64,000 nucleotides of DNA from Bombus terrestris (Eukaryota > Arthropoda > Insecta > Hymenoptera > Apidae), in NCBI RefSeq assembly GCF_910591885.1, contig NC_063283.1, positions 6,557,001-6,621,000 on the forward strand, written 5' to 3'. Positions 23,380 through 34,705 of this stretch are shown here, piece after piece (positions within the stretch are counted from its first letter, which is position 1; each line of letters starts with the position of its first letter). Below the pieces are notes generated by a model. The model saw only the letters and a list, made by a program, of their open reading frames with translations. It was not told where the DNA came from and did not search any database. The position numbers were made by a program, and so were the translations under genes.

Positions 23380-24010
23380 TGTAAAATTGGAAATATTAAA
23401 CGTTCGAGGAGAGACTAACAGGAAGTGTTGGCAGAAAACTTCCGTTCCCACAAAAATAGTTTTCGTTCCGTTTCATGTTCGAATTAAACCAGGAACCTTT
23501 TCCACTTACCAAACAACTCTTCGATCTCAACTCTGTGTCTGGAAAAATCTTCGTCAAGCGAGTGATCTTCTTACCTGACTCTGTTCTTTAAATTGAGACT
23601 CGATTTCGATTACATTCGGAAAACTCGCATTCCCATAAAAACAATCCTCCACTTTCTACGTGGCTTCCATTCACCTTTCGCGCGTTTCATACTTTCCGGT
23701 TCGAACTAGCCAGAAATCCCGCGCCACTTACCAAACGACTCTTCAACCCTAACTACGTAACCCGAAGGATGTCGATCGAGCAAGTGATCCTTTCACCTGA
23801 CACTGTTCTTTAAATTTAGTCTGCGCGTGGATCAGATTCAGAAAATCTCCATTCCACAAAAGCGATCCTCCACTCTAATATCCATTCGCCTTTCACACAC
23901 TTGAAAAGTTCAAACCCTCGCTGAACAACCCCCAACCTTAACTGGCGCCCAAAATCTCCGTCGAACGAGTGACCTTTTCGCCTGACCATATGACGCTGCT
24001 CTTTCTAGTC
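23380..24010. repeat. Degenerate tandem repeat, three units of about 185-222 bp
   Basis: 'gcgagtgatcttcttacctgact' (23559), 'gcaagtgatcctttcacctgaca' (23781) and 'cgagtgaccttttcgcctgacc' (23966) mark the same place in three successive copies. Other shared blocks are 'cttaccaaac(a/g)actcttc' (23505, 23727) and 'actgttctttaaatt'. The frame at 23327-23578 reads into the first unit and is not taken as a gene. Confidence 0.75.
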
Positions 24011-24540
24011 TGTGTGCCGTTTCAGCCGATTAGTTTCTCACGTGGCAGAGCGTCTGAAAAGCTTGGAGTAACCGGGCGAATCTGCGTCGATCTATAAACG
24101 GTGAAAAATAAACAGACTCGTTCTCCCTGGCCAGTTTTAATTAAACCTGGCAGGGAGAAAAGGCCACGTTCCGGATACAATTGCGTCGCGAGACAGTCGA
24201 GAGGAACCCTCGGAGCGGAGCTGATGCTCGCCGAAAGAACAGGCAAGATCCACTGGGAACCGGTGCTCCACGTCGGTTAATTATCTAATCGACCTCTTCC
24301 GCGGACAATATCGCTCGGCTTCTTCGTCCGGTTCCTCGACGAACTTCCGTCATCTAGCGGAACAGCCGAGCCTACGGCAAATAAGAATGTTAATTACGGG
24401 GATTCGTTAGTCGGAGGCTGCTTTCATTCGCCGAATGCCGCCGCTCTTCGCAAGTTCTTTGTACACAAGGTGAGTTTCGCAGCCAGAGAGAAAGAAAAGA
24501 AGGGATCATCCTGGCTTTACGCCACTCTCTTACGGCCGCT
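24011..24540. other. CpG-rich island
   Basis: GC and CpG content are raised and the sequence is non-repetitive. A 74-codon minus frame (24022-24246) is open but unrecognised. 'cctggcagggagaaaagg' and its partner 'ctccctggccag' near 24124-24160 form an imperfect inverted repeat. It is a candidate regulatory island. Confidence 0.35.
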
Positions 24541-24792
24541 TTAGGCTGCCATCACACGGAGATACGCGTCTCGCGACACGTGTATGACGTATGATAGATA
24601 GCAGGTGCGCATATGTTCATCGTGATCTTAGATTAGACGATACGTTAGATTTGTGGACGCAGCCGGTGTATAGGAATGCGCGAGTCAATGTGAAGCAAAG
24701 ATAACGTAGGGGAAAAAGTGACGTCACTTGTAAGCGAAAGATAATTCAAAATGATACTGCACGAGACACGTGCACCCGCGTATCTGCGATAA
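24541..24792. mobile_element. Possible small DNA transposon with TTA-type end
   Basis: The left edge reads TTAGGCTGCCATCACACGG, then GAGATACGCG and GACACGTG. Near 24761-24789 'gagacacgtg' and 'cgcgtatctgcg' appear in inverted orientation, so the two ends are roughly mirror images over about 30 bp with gaps. The outermost bases of the right end do not match. A perfect CRE-like palindrome, GTGACGTCAC, sits inside at about 24719-24728. A TTA target would fit a Harbinger-like element, but this is only a suggestion. Confidence 0.3.
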
Positions 24793-25103
24793 GAATGTAG
24801 AATCTAATCGCGTTATACGTTTAATCAAAAATTTCACTGTACGATTCAGAAAAATTGGAGAGAAATCAAAGATTACGTGTAGTAGGTTGATGGTGGCAAT
24901 TGCTTGGTTTTAATCTGACAAATAAATGTCACAGAGAGGAAGAAAGAAAGAAGTGATAAAATTGATACGTAGGAGTCATTGGACGACGCTGGATAATTTT
25001 TCTAACGCGGTATCGATGTGAATTCAAGAATAAAATTATTCCTTTTGATCGGTAAGTTGCGATTAATTGGAGCAATTATCGAACGGAGGAATAAAGTCCG
25101 GAA
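24793..25103. other. AT-rich intergenic DNA
   Basis: Nothing visible. Confidence 0.5.
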
Positions 25104-25355
25104 TTAAAGTTGTCTCGGTAATTGATGAAACGATAAATCATATAAACACAGCAATCTGTGGCTAAATCTTGCAAATCCGACGCAACCATCATCGTTGGTA
25201 TTCATTGTCATCGGTTGGATAATCTGATGCAAAGCCTTGCAACCATTTGCATTTAGCGAAGCAACGAGAAATTGTATGCAAGCCATCGTGTAATCATATG
25301 GTGAACTGTCAACATGCATAAATTGAAAATTCATAGTTTCCAAGTTTCCTCGCAT
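25104..25355 (-). other. Unrecognised minus-strand open frame, 83 codons
   Basis: It starts with a true ATG and ends in TAA. The translation has mixed composition, unlike the Phe/Ile/Lys-rich random frames around it, and three Cys residues in the second half. Internally the DNA repeats 'ggttgcaaggctttgca' and 'ttgcaagatttagcc'-like words, so weak tandem repetition may explain why it is open. I recognise no family. There is no polyadenylation or splice context to decide. Confidence 0.15.
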
Positions 25356-26370
25356 TTCTCGGACTTCGTCAAATTAGTCCAACCAGTGGATAATGGATAT
25401 TTCAAGGCGGAAGGCCGATGTTTATGGTCGATTTTCACATTTCACATTTGAAATAAAATTCTTTTATCGATCTATTTTACAGATATACGATGGAAACATG
25501 AATTAAAGCATAAATTACACGAACTGCTTTAACGTACAATATAAGATAAAGAACTAGACTTCGATAAGATTATACCTAATACACATACACACACACGTTA
25601 CACCAATGAAATTATACCTGCACGTGAAAGATACTTAAACAAAAAGATTTTTCTTGACCTTTCGAGGGGGAATTTTTATGAATTAAATCAGAAAGAGAAT
25701 TCTTGCTACACTGAACATTAACCTTTTTCTAGACTGTGAAAGACGTTGTTAAAACTTTAGATTTTGTAGGGAGCTCCGCAGATAAAATGTAAGATTCGTC
25801 TGAATTGAGCAGAAAATGGATTACAACGTGGATGTTTTACTTCATTGTAATACAAATGAAGGTGGTAATTCGCGGGCGATAGTAACGAAGAGGAAGAGGA
25901 AGAGAAATAATTCGATAAGTACTGGAGATGGCAGTTTATTTAGCATAATTAACGTTATACTAAATTGTGAATATTTAGCCGTGTGAATTTCTACAATATT
26001 TATGTAAATTCTCGTCGTACAATTACCACGTCCACTGTTACTATTCCCTTTTATCAGTTTTACATAGAACGTATTTCTCAACGAGATGGATAATACAAAA
26101 TTGTAAAATGAAAATATCGACGAAGACCAACACTTCAAACGTTTCAAACCAAATGTAAAATCGAAGAATTATATAAATATCACCAATGTCCCGTACATTC
26201 CGAGTCAACCAACCAACCGATCTCAAAACACAAAATTATATCGAACGTAATCTCAAGGCGCGTTCAAACGCAATCTTCACGCACGAGCATTCGAAAAGAA
26301 GATGCGATTCTGTATGATCCCGTGGCGAGGTTCACAACGACCGCAGCTACAACGATAAAAGGCAGGTGTA
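25356..26370. other. AT-rich intergenic DNA
   Basis: There is a short CA-rich patch at about 25580-25595. Minus-strand frames at 25842-26226 are Phe/Ile/Leu-rich and unrecognised. No gene is supported. Confidence 0.45.
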
Positions 26371-26880
26371 CGTATTCAACGAGGGCAGCCGGTTCTTCCG
26401 ACTTAATTCAAATTATCCGACGCGAAACGAGATGAGCTCGCTGGAGCGCGAAGGGTCTGCACTCGAGACGGCGGTCCCGTTATACAACTCGTTCGCGGCC
26501 TCCATATCGGCGGCTCTGTCGATCTCTTTCTTCTTTTTTTCTCTCCTTTCATTCTTTTTTTTCGGGGGTTGCCACGTGTAATCAGTCGAAATTCCGCGCC
26601 GTAAATCAATACCCAAGCCCCTTCCGACGATGCACCCCTAGCCAACCCTCTACCCTTCCGCCCCTGGCCCTTTCCATTTCCGAAACTTCCGCCTCATCGT
26701 CTTCGGAGGCGTTATTACCCGGCAGCCGCGGGCATTCTCATTTCCTAGCCGCCGAATTTTCCATTTTCATCGACCACCTCGTCTCTTCCGCGAGACTCCG
26801 CGGAGAAGAGATTCCGGCTGTTTCCGCCAGGGATCAGGATTAATTGCCGCGTTCCTTCGCGCCAGCGGACTGCCTTTCGT
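26371..26880. other. CpG- and C-rich island
   Basis: One of the most GC-rich parts of the window. It contains a T-rich run at 26529-26566 between CpG-rich flanks. Frames are open on both strands (71 plus, 80 and 67 minus) with low-complexity translations. It could be a promoter or an untranslated exon. No core motif stands out. Confidence 0.35.
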
Positions 26881-26882
26881 TC

Positions 26883-27990
26883 GAATTTTGCGAGACCGAT
26901 GTGCTGATCGAATTACGGGGAAGATGGCTGATGGAGGAAGATCCGACGATGGAGGGTCGAGGATGAGTCGTAAATGGTTGGCGAGGAATTTTCACATCGC
27001 TAGCATGAAATTGTTTTGGTACCGGGAAGAACCGACACTGAATTCGGTATTGGAATTGTCAGGACTCGTTCATGAAGATTATTGAAAATTTTGTAGATTA
27101 GTTAAAATGCAGTAATTAGGGTAGTGTTGTCATCGCGAGGTTGTAGCGGAATTTAAGTAGAATTCAGAGGTATGAATTTTCGTAGAACCAGTGTTTTATC
27201 GAGTGACATGGGTGGCGTAGCCTTGGTTTGAATTTTGCGAGGGTGAGTGGTGATCGAACTTTAAGGAAAATTAGTGGTGGAGGAAGATTTGAAGATGGAG
27301 GGTCGAAGAAGGCTTGCGGATGGTGGGCGAGGAATTTTAGCACGGCGATATAAAATGGTTTTAGTATTAAAATGACCACTATGATTATCTTCGCGCCCGT
27401 TAACGAAAATTGCTCCGTGCTATTACCGTAAATTTATAGCGAAATTTAACGCAAACTTGCCAGCGATACTTTATCATAGAATTACTTGAGTTACTAATTA
27501 CCATTTTTCGTAGAGTTAATGTTTTATCGATTCGCGCAAATATAGTTTCGACTTGATCTTTGCGACGGTAATTTACGAGCAAATTCTGAGAAAAATTGGC
27601 GATAGAGGAAGATTTGAACGTGGAGGCTTAACGAAGGCTCGTGGATGATTAATAAAGAATTTTATATCGGCAATTTTATATCGGCATATAAAATGATCGT
27701 AACGCTAGAAAGTTCAATGTGATTATTTTGACTCAATAGTCAATGCTATTTTTGAATTTGATGGCAATATTTTTTCTATTACCAGAATTATTAGAATTAT
27801 TAATTACCATCCCTCATAGAACTAACGTTTCATCTGTTGACGCGAGTGCTTAGAATTTTGTACGGCTGAGATATGATGGAATTCTTAGAAGTATCGTCCT
27901 ATTGAATAACACGTGCATCATTTCGCTGCATGACTTTCCCATCTATAGCTCGGTAAACTCTCTTCACGAGACGATAAGATGTAAGCTTAA
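26883..27990. repeat. Degenerate tandem array, about four units of 300-350 bp
   Basis: 'gaattttgcgag' starts a unit at 26883 and at 27230. Weaker copies start at about 27552 ('gatctttgcgacgg') and 27853 ('gaattttgtacgg'). Within units, 'gaagatggagggtcgaag' and 'ggcgaggaattttagca' recur. 'gttttatcga' precedes the next unit at about 27194, 27521 and, altered, 27827. The 65-codon frame at 26888-27085 lies in unit 1 and is not retained in the others, so it is not called. Confidence 0.75.
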
Positions 27991-28493
27991 CTGCTACAAT
28001 ATCGTAGCACATAGTAGGACACAATATATAACATATTATCTGCTACAGACCTTTCCCCGATATTCAAATGAAAACTAGTCCGTGGATATCCTTTCACGAA
28101 CTTTCAACGTCGCCCTTTTCCTTGCTCTGACCCTCTTGCCGAGATTCTGCCAGCCAACCTTTCTTCGACTCGCGATAGACGGGTACAGTCAGTGAAAAAG
28201 ATGCGATTATTCCACTTGTACATTTACATTTTTGTCAAGAGCCTCTCTGGACGACGATCCCTATTCATCGCTTTTTACCTCCTTCAATCTAATTTAATTT
28301 AATCCTAATTCTATCTTAATATCACCGAAACTCATAAATACAAAGACGCAACGGTTGCGTCGTGTCTTTATATTCGATCATCACAGATCTTCGTGTTACA
28401 TCTCACCAATCTTTCCGTGTAAGATCATATCGTCCAATTCCTACGAAAGTAGTATAGCGAAATTTAAATATTAAAAAAGAATTTTCAAAAAGT
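27991..28493. other. Intergenic DNA
   Basis: No gene, element end or repeat that I can support. Confidence 0.5.
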
Positions 28494-28700
28494 GAACTGA
28501 GAATTACTATACTAATACGTTGAAGGAAACTAATACTTTGAAAATTTTAGTGTATCGCTTCTACCGACTGTACGATCAAGGATCATCAATTTTAAAAGAT
28601 CAATTTTCTAGCGAAAGTTGACTGTAAAGATGAACTGAGGATTATTGGACGAGGTTACATTGAAAATCTCAATGTATCGCTTCCACTGACTGTACGATCG
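28494..28700. repeat. Tandem duplication, about 122 bp period
   Basis: 'tgtatcgcttctaccgactgta' at 28551 recurs with one gap or change at 28673 ('tgtatcgcttccactgactgta'). 'gaactgag(a/g)attact/att' precedes both, and 'ttgaaaat(t/c)t' lies just before each landmark. Confidence 0.75.
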
Positions 28701-28721
28701 GTCAGACAGAGCTGTTAACAG

Positions 28722-29851
28722 TTGTATGGAGATCTAGCTGGATTATTGGCCGTTTCTTCGGCTCGACGAAGACGAAACCAGGTCGAATGGTATTTGTTAA
28801 TGTGCTCCTGCAAGAGGTTTTTTCGCCAACTCCTCCGAGAGAGAGCTTTGGCCCAGCTTTTCGTCTACAGATTTCCTGCAGTCCCTCAAAATCCTTGCCT
28901 CCTTCGTGGGGAATGTGTCTTGGCAGTATTCGACGTTCTATCGATGTACTTGTTCCACTTTGGTTATGTATCCTGTATTCATTTTTTACATAGTGTACGG
29001 TGTATTTTAATTGGTATTTTCCTTTGGATAACGTTTGATTCGAAAGGAAGATAGGTTCCCAGTGATGAGAATGTTGCTATTTCTACTATGTGCCCATACG
29101 TATCTGTATACCAATATGTTGGTGCATTTGTGTTTGGCAAATTTATTGATCGGATTTACGTATATTTATACATACGCGAAAAATATAGCGAGAAGGTACA
29201 TTTCAAATAAAAGTTGTGCGTCGAGTTTAATTGACTTTAAATCTAATTTGATTTTTATATGCATCTTTTTATGGAGGTTCGATTCGATATATCGTGCGTA
29301 TGTATACGATGTTTTAATATCGACTTTTATGAATTGTCGATATCGAAAAATCAACGTGGCAAAATATTTGAAATTTCTCGTATATGTTCGATGTTGTTTC
29401 AAGAACAAGAAGAAAATTATCGGAATACGTAGATCGCTCTCTTTCATCGTTAAAAGATAACATCCAAGCAATACTTTCTTTCATCGTAAAAAGACTATGG
29501 TACAACCATCATTCTTTCATCCTTACGAGACAACGTTCAACTTCTTTCTTAAGTCTGAACTCAAGAGCAAACAAAAGTGGCCATGTCTCCAGTGCATTAT
29601 TAAACTCTCCGTGTTACACTGTTCACGTAAGAAATTCCTCGTCCGTCGTGTTACACGACTGCTTGGAGAACAATATCCATCAACAGGAGACTTGCAGAGC
29701 CAAGACTACGGTAGTTGAAGGGAAGTTCGCTTCGAAGGAACTTTTAATGCAACCATTTAGCCGCAGAAACATCTCACTCTGCAACCGAGTATTCCAGCTG
29801 GAAATCTTGCCCTCTGGTCACCATGAAACATTGTCGATTAATTTGTCATAA
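28722..29851 (+). other. Chain of overlapping plus-strand open frames, identity unknown
   Basis: Frames of 110 codons (28722-29054), 141 codons (29035-29460) and 155 codons (29384-29851) overlap end to end in different phases, so the plus strand is almost continuously open for 1.1 kb. The middle frame first reaches an ATG near 29065; the sequence after it begins with a hydrophobic stretch (MRMLLFLLCAHTYLY) resembling a signal or membrane segment. The last frame has a true ATG at 29384 and ends in TAA. None has a motif that I recognise. A short direct repeat, 'ctttcatcgt(t/a)aaaaga', lies at about 29440 and 29480. This could be a decayed frameshifted gene, part of a non-coding transcript, or chance. 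Confidence 0.2.
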
Positions 29852-29947
29852 TGAAACGAGGAGTTACGCGTCTTTAGTCTGAGTTCGCCATTTCATTTCC
29901 GAAAGATCGCGGTTATAGGTCACGCACTTAAAGTACGCGAACTAAAA

Positions 29948-30029
29948 GGTAAAGTAAGTGAAGTAACTAAAGCAAGTAAAGCAAGTAAAGCAAGTAAAGC
30001 AAGTAAAGTAAGTAAAGTAGGTAAAGTAC
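29948..30029. repeat. Minisatellite, 9 bp unit AAGTAAAGC, about nine copies
   Basis: Four central units are identical and the outer ones vary (AAGTAAAGT, AGGTAAAGT, AACTAAAGC). This gradient fits slippage or unequal exchange from the middle outward. Confidence 0.9.
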
Positions 30030-30449
30030 GCAACTAAAGTTTACACGGTATACGTGGACAGATTGAACAGGAATCGAGCAGATTTCCGCAATGACGATAA
30101 CAGTAAGAAATAAAGCAACTCCTAGCGACGATTCCGCAAACTTTCTAATCTGGCTTCGTAATAAAGTTTATTCTGTGAAAATGATAAGAATTGGTATCAT
30201 CGCTGGTCGTATTATATGTATTTTTCTAGGAGCGGATTTTGTTAAGATTAATTAAGAGAATTTTTTAGGAAATGTAGATACGAGAAAGTTCTTAGACCAT
30301 CGAACTTCTTCATTCTCACAATTTTGATAATTAATAAACAAACGAATAAAATTTAAGCTATATTCGCAGCTCTTTTATTTATCAAAAGATTCAGAAGAGA
30401 TGCAGAGAGGAGCAGAAGATATGGTTACCATAAAGAAATACGATTTTTA
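30030..30449. other. AT-rich intergenic DNA
   Basis: Nothing visible. Confidence 0.5.
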
Positions 30450-30690
30450 CTTTCAAATAGCTAAGGCACACAAATTCTTCAAAAAGTTCCACAACCAATT
30501 AGAGATACGGAAGACGTAACCGCTATGAAAGGATTATATCTTTGCGTCCTAATTACTAAAACATACAAACTCTTAACGCCTCTTAGCATTTCTATTTGCT
30601 AACTAAAAATTCCGAATCCAATCCAAAAAAGACCTACAATTTTCACACCTAAATTACCAAAACACACAGATTCATAACGTTTCTGTTCAC
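30450..30690. repeat. Very degenerate tandem repeat, about 92-100 bp
   Basis: 'agctaaggcacacaaattctt' (30461), 'attactaaaacatacaaactctt' (30552) and 'attaccaaaacacacagattc' (30652) appear to be three diverged copies of one landmark, each followed by an 'aa(c/g)(g/t)' and 'ttc'-rich block. Support is modest. Confidence 0.4.
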
Positions 30691-32798
30691 TTAAAAAGAA
30701 AAAAGAGAGAGAGGGAGAATACCCAAAAATAACCAGAGAAACACGTATTCGTTACAGAAAAAAAAGAACATTAAAATACGCAAATTAGTGACTCTCCTAT
30801 TTATCGAAAAATCTCCCTCGAATCAGAGAAACAAATTTTCCTAGCTCCATGTATGATCCATTTTTTCTTCTATTATTTCACTTCGTCGTCTAATAAATTA
30901 AAGGAATTTTGTTCAGGGATAAGCCGAGTCAATATCAGAAAGAGATCCCTGTTTGTTGGTGTGCTCGTTTAGCTGCCTTCTGTCAGCCGTGTGAACGCAG
31001 GATTTGTTGGACTAAATGACGCTGATAATCGGAGTTTACGGGTTGCCCCTAAGTCATCGAGCGAACAGCATAAACGAGCGACGAAGGAACCCATTCGAGC
31101 ATCGTACACTTTACTTGCTGGATCTCTCTGTCGACGACGGTATTAACCTTGTAAATCCGGGATATAATGCGGATGGGATCGCGATTTCACCTTTAACCCT
31201 TTCGCAACATTCGCTGGGAAACAACCGTGGATTTATGGAAATTTGGACGTTGTGATGATATTTAAATTACGCAGACAGATGGTGGTGCCAAAATTGGGAG
31301 GGCTGAGCGCTTCAGAACGTCCAAAAAATCTGACCCAAGCTGACCTGATTATACCTTAGCACCATTAGAATCACGATCCTAGGCATATGCATACGCAATT
31401 TCATTTTGAATCGCTTTTTCTCATAACTTTTGAACCTCGAACTTGAGCCACGACTCGGACTAAGCTCGCTCACCACCTTCCCTAGGTCTGCAACATATTC
31501 GGAATTCAAGGAAATTGCTGTTCCCTTTTCCATGCTAGTTACCTTGAATTTCATTGCATTTGTTTGGAAACGTAATTACTGTGACTGACGATATTTCGAT
31601 ATCTTCGATCGGAAATTTTTAAACCTATAGAAAGCATGTGCATAATTGCGAGATCGAATGTAAAATCAACGAAGAAATTTGGTGGACAACGTAGCGAATC
31701 ATAAGATCGTTTCCCTGTGGAAAATAGGAAATGCGATTTATAAATGTGTTTATAAATGTTCACCCGTGGTTTTTGTTTTACTTCTACGCAACGAGTTTTG
31801 CTCGAACATTGCTCGAACGAATACTCGATGGCTCGTCTCAGCTAACTACGAGGCAGCAGTTTCGAATAACTTCAACCCCCATCGGCGTATACCGACACAG
31901 CCACGCGTACAAGCAAGTATCCCTTCGTATAAACTCGTACACTCGGTGGTCTTACATAGGCTGAAGCTGCGGTGTTCAACTTCATCTAGTGGGTCCCGAA
32001 GGGTAACCCCCGACTGGAATTATTAAATTCGCCAGAGTGCGTCGCTTCCTTTTCGTCGATAGACGCAGAAGGATTTCGTCTGCCTTCGAAACGGACGATC
32101 TCGAGGCTTCCATGTCGACACATAATATTGCCAATGGTAGTAACAGGGTGTAGAGTGCATTGAATTGGGATTATCGTCTCGTGTACGATACATTTTAGTA
32201 ATGGAAAGAACGAATTTGTGGGAAATGATGATTAACGAAGTTTTAATTTAGATTCGCGCAAAATAACACGTAATAAATTTTCGTTTTGGATTGGTGAAAA
32301 ATAATGGATAAAAAGAAATGTTTGTTCCGAGTTCCTGCTAAATGATAACTGATAAATTTTTCATTTTGATTCGTGCGACATAATGAACGATTGATTAGCG
32401 ATTATTGTGCAACGTTGGCTCGTGACATCGCGAACTATAAATCTCACTGTAAAAATTTGGAGCGAATTAAGTGAAAAACTGGATTGGCAGATATGTTTGA
32501 AGTCTGAATCATGAAACCAAGTTACGATAAATATAATAGCAAAGCTAATGACACGAACGTGGATCGGATGAAGAGGAATTTAATTTAATCGTAGATGAAC
32601 AAAGATTCTTTGTAAAGAGTTTTACATTGCGAACATGCCTCGTGTCAAGATTAATGATAATTATCATTATATTTTCTATGAATAGTATCGAGTGGAGCTA
32701 CTATCTCATACGGAACGTGTATTCTTCGTTATTAAATGTTTCATCAATTATTCACTGTATTTACGCACGCGGTTGAATATAAATTATCCATTTTCCAG
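30691..32798. other. Mixed stretch with one short unrecognised frame
   Basis: A 79-codon plus frame at 31016-31255 has a true ATG and an ordinary protein-like composition, but no recognisable motif. It includes 'TTTAACCCTTTCGC', resembling a piggyBac-type tip. Frames on both strands at 31312-32026 are unrecognised. A CpG-richer patch covers 31800-32110. No gene is supported. Confidence 0.3.
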
Positions 32799-32976
32799 TG
32801 CCGATATCTATTTGCGAAATTTCATTCAAATAGATGCTGATCCATATACCATAGTTTCTTCATCGAATGATCATACCGACGTATCGATATCAATAGCACG
32901 GCAAAATTTATTCCAACGGATTGCTACAAACAGCGAGATCTGCGAGTCATTCAATGATGCGATGTCTATTTTTTAA
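32799..32976 (+). other. Possible terminal coding exon, product unknown
   Basis: A good splice acceptor (ttatccattttccAG) ends at 32798. The frame that follows is open for 59 codons to a TAA at 32974-32976, with the intron in phase 2. The translation is balanced in Asp, Ser, Asn, Ile and Arg (for example the stretch ADIYLRNFIQIDADPY). This is less biased than the random AT-rich frames around it. The same frame stays open upstream to 32692, so the acceptor is not strictly required. No family is recognised. I see no convincing AATAAA close downstream; 'aatataaaa' occurs at about 33072. It is the best single-exon candidate in the window but remains weak. Confidence 0.2.
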
Positions 32977-33974
32977 GTTCCAACTGTTGTCAAATATAAT
33001 CTTGTTCTAACTGTTTGAAAGCAAACATCTACCGCAAAAATATGCGTGTATTAGTACGATCTATAGAAGAATATAAAAATTGTTCGTGCAAAGACTTTTA
33101 GAATATAATTGACATAATTATTAATATACTCTTACATTATCAGCAACCGTTGTATTTAAATAATATGCAAATTACTGTATCGCAGAAGATGATGAAAGAC
33201 ATTCGATTTAAACCGAAGATTTTGCATATTGTATTAATGAAACGTCGATAGAACGCGATTCCACGTCACAGGATTTGATGAAAATTTTTTTACCACGACT
33301 AACGATAAATTTAACTATCTGCCGTCTAAAACTAACCTTTCGAATTCCACAATGAGGTCAGTCGTGACGTAATATCTCTGTTTCACTTACGAATATTTCT
33401 GTCCCGACTTTATTTAACCATCGAACTGCAACGAAAACTTTCAAACTCTTCGATATCCACGAAAATTAATAATTTAAAATTGCTAGCGAAACAATATCAC
33501 GATTTATATTGGTTGGCACGGTACGTTAATAACGCGCGAGGTGTTAACGATGACGAATAATCGAATTATCGACGAATTGAGTCGAATTTACTTCGCTTGC
33601 ACAGCATTTTAGGATTTTGTCCTTTCCCTCGAGTTAAATGCGCGAAATTAGATTAACGCATGTGAAATGTTAAGGGCGATATTTAAATTTGCCGATGGTC
33701 TGCGGGAAGCTCGGTGACAGTCGACGTTTCGCTGGAAATTGCAAGGATGTCCCAACGAAAATAGCTTGGAAACTCGAAACACGATTGACGCGACATACAG
33801 TGACTGACGTTATAGAATACTACGCCATTTGGTCACACGCGAATCGTCACTTACGTGGAAACGTCTATCGATAATCGCAAAAGTGTCTAATTAGTCTAAT
33901 TAAATAAAGTTTAATTAACGGTTCGTGATCGACGAAGTCGAAAAGCTCCTCTCGCGCCTGTATTCATCTTGTAT
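32977..33974. other. AT-rich intergenic DNA
   Basis: A 61-codon frame at 33689-33874 lies in a CpG-richer patch and is unrecognised. No repeat or element end. Confidence 0.45.
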
Positions 33975-34360
33975 TTCCGACGATTCTATTTAGAGAAATT
34001 ACGCTTAGAAAGTTGTATTTTTGACGGGAATTTGATTCGTGTGGTTCCGTTTAACGAGAAATTGAATTGTAGGAATTTGGAATTTGGTGGAAATTCGTTT
34101 CGCGCGCTTTCACGTAAACGAATTGAATTTTGAAATTTAATGGAAATGTACTTTCTATAGCCGCGTTTAAAGAAACTGAGTTTTGTAATTTGCAATTCGG
34201 TTTGATTTACTCCATACACTTTCGTCTAAAGAAATTCGATTTTGAAATTTGGGATTTGATAGAAATGTAATTCGCGTAGCTGCATTTAAACAAATTGAGT
34301 TTCGTAATTTCGAATTTCCTGGAAATCTGATTCGTGCGATTACGTTTAAAGATATTACAT
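33975..34360. repeat. Degenerate tandem repeat, about seven units of 60 bp
   Basis: The core 'gtttaaagaaattgagttttgtaa' recurs in variants at about 33988, 34048, 34112, 34165, 34225, 34284 and 34342. Between cores runs 'tttggaatttgatggaaatg' plus 'attcgtgtagctgc'. Two minus-strand frames (33986-34219 and 34167-34385) read through the array and show the same peptide phrase repeatedly, which identifies them as repeat translations. Confidence 0.85.
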
Positions 34361-34479
34361 CGGTATTGGTCTGCCTAAATAACAACTTTTAAACAGTCCA
34401 GATACTTGAGTAAGTACGATATCTTCTGTATCTTCGATAGCTGAAAAAATGTAATATTAAAATCCGAATTTAGAGAATA

Positions 34480-34705
34480 GACAAATAAACATTTCGCACG
34501 TTATCATCGCAAGATCAAATGTCTCGAATGTATTATAAACCGAATATCGCAAACAAAATTGAAAATTAAATTCTCTTACCAAATGCATCGACTGTATCGT
34601 AAAACGTAGATTGTAAAATAAATTTTCTTTAATCAACATTTCGAGTATATCGTAAAACACAAATTATTGAATAAACTTCTTTTAACAAATGTACTGGATG
34701 TGTCA
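34480..34705. repeat. Degenerate tandem repeat, about four units of 52-63 bp
   Basis: 'aaatgtctcgaatgtattataaa' (34517), 'aaatgcatcgactgtatcgtaaaac' (34580), 'aacatttcgagtatatcgtaaaac' (34635) and 'aaatgtactggatgtgtcatg' (34687) are successive variants. It lies only about 120 bp after the 60 bp array, with a similar period but a different unit. Confidence 0.7.

Noticed and set aside
33986..34385. Two minus frames with repeated peptide phrases, possible repeat protein
   Set aside because: The frames follow a degenerate 60 bp tandem array and shift phase between units; the repeat exists at DNA level only.
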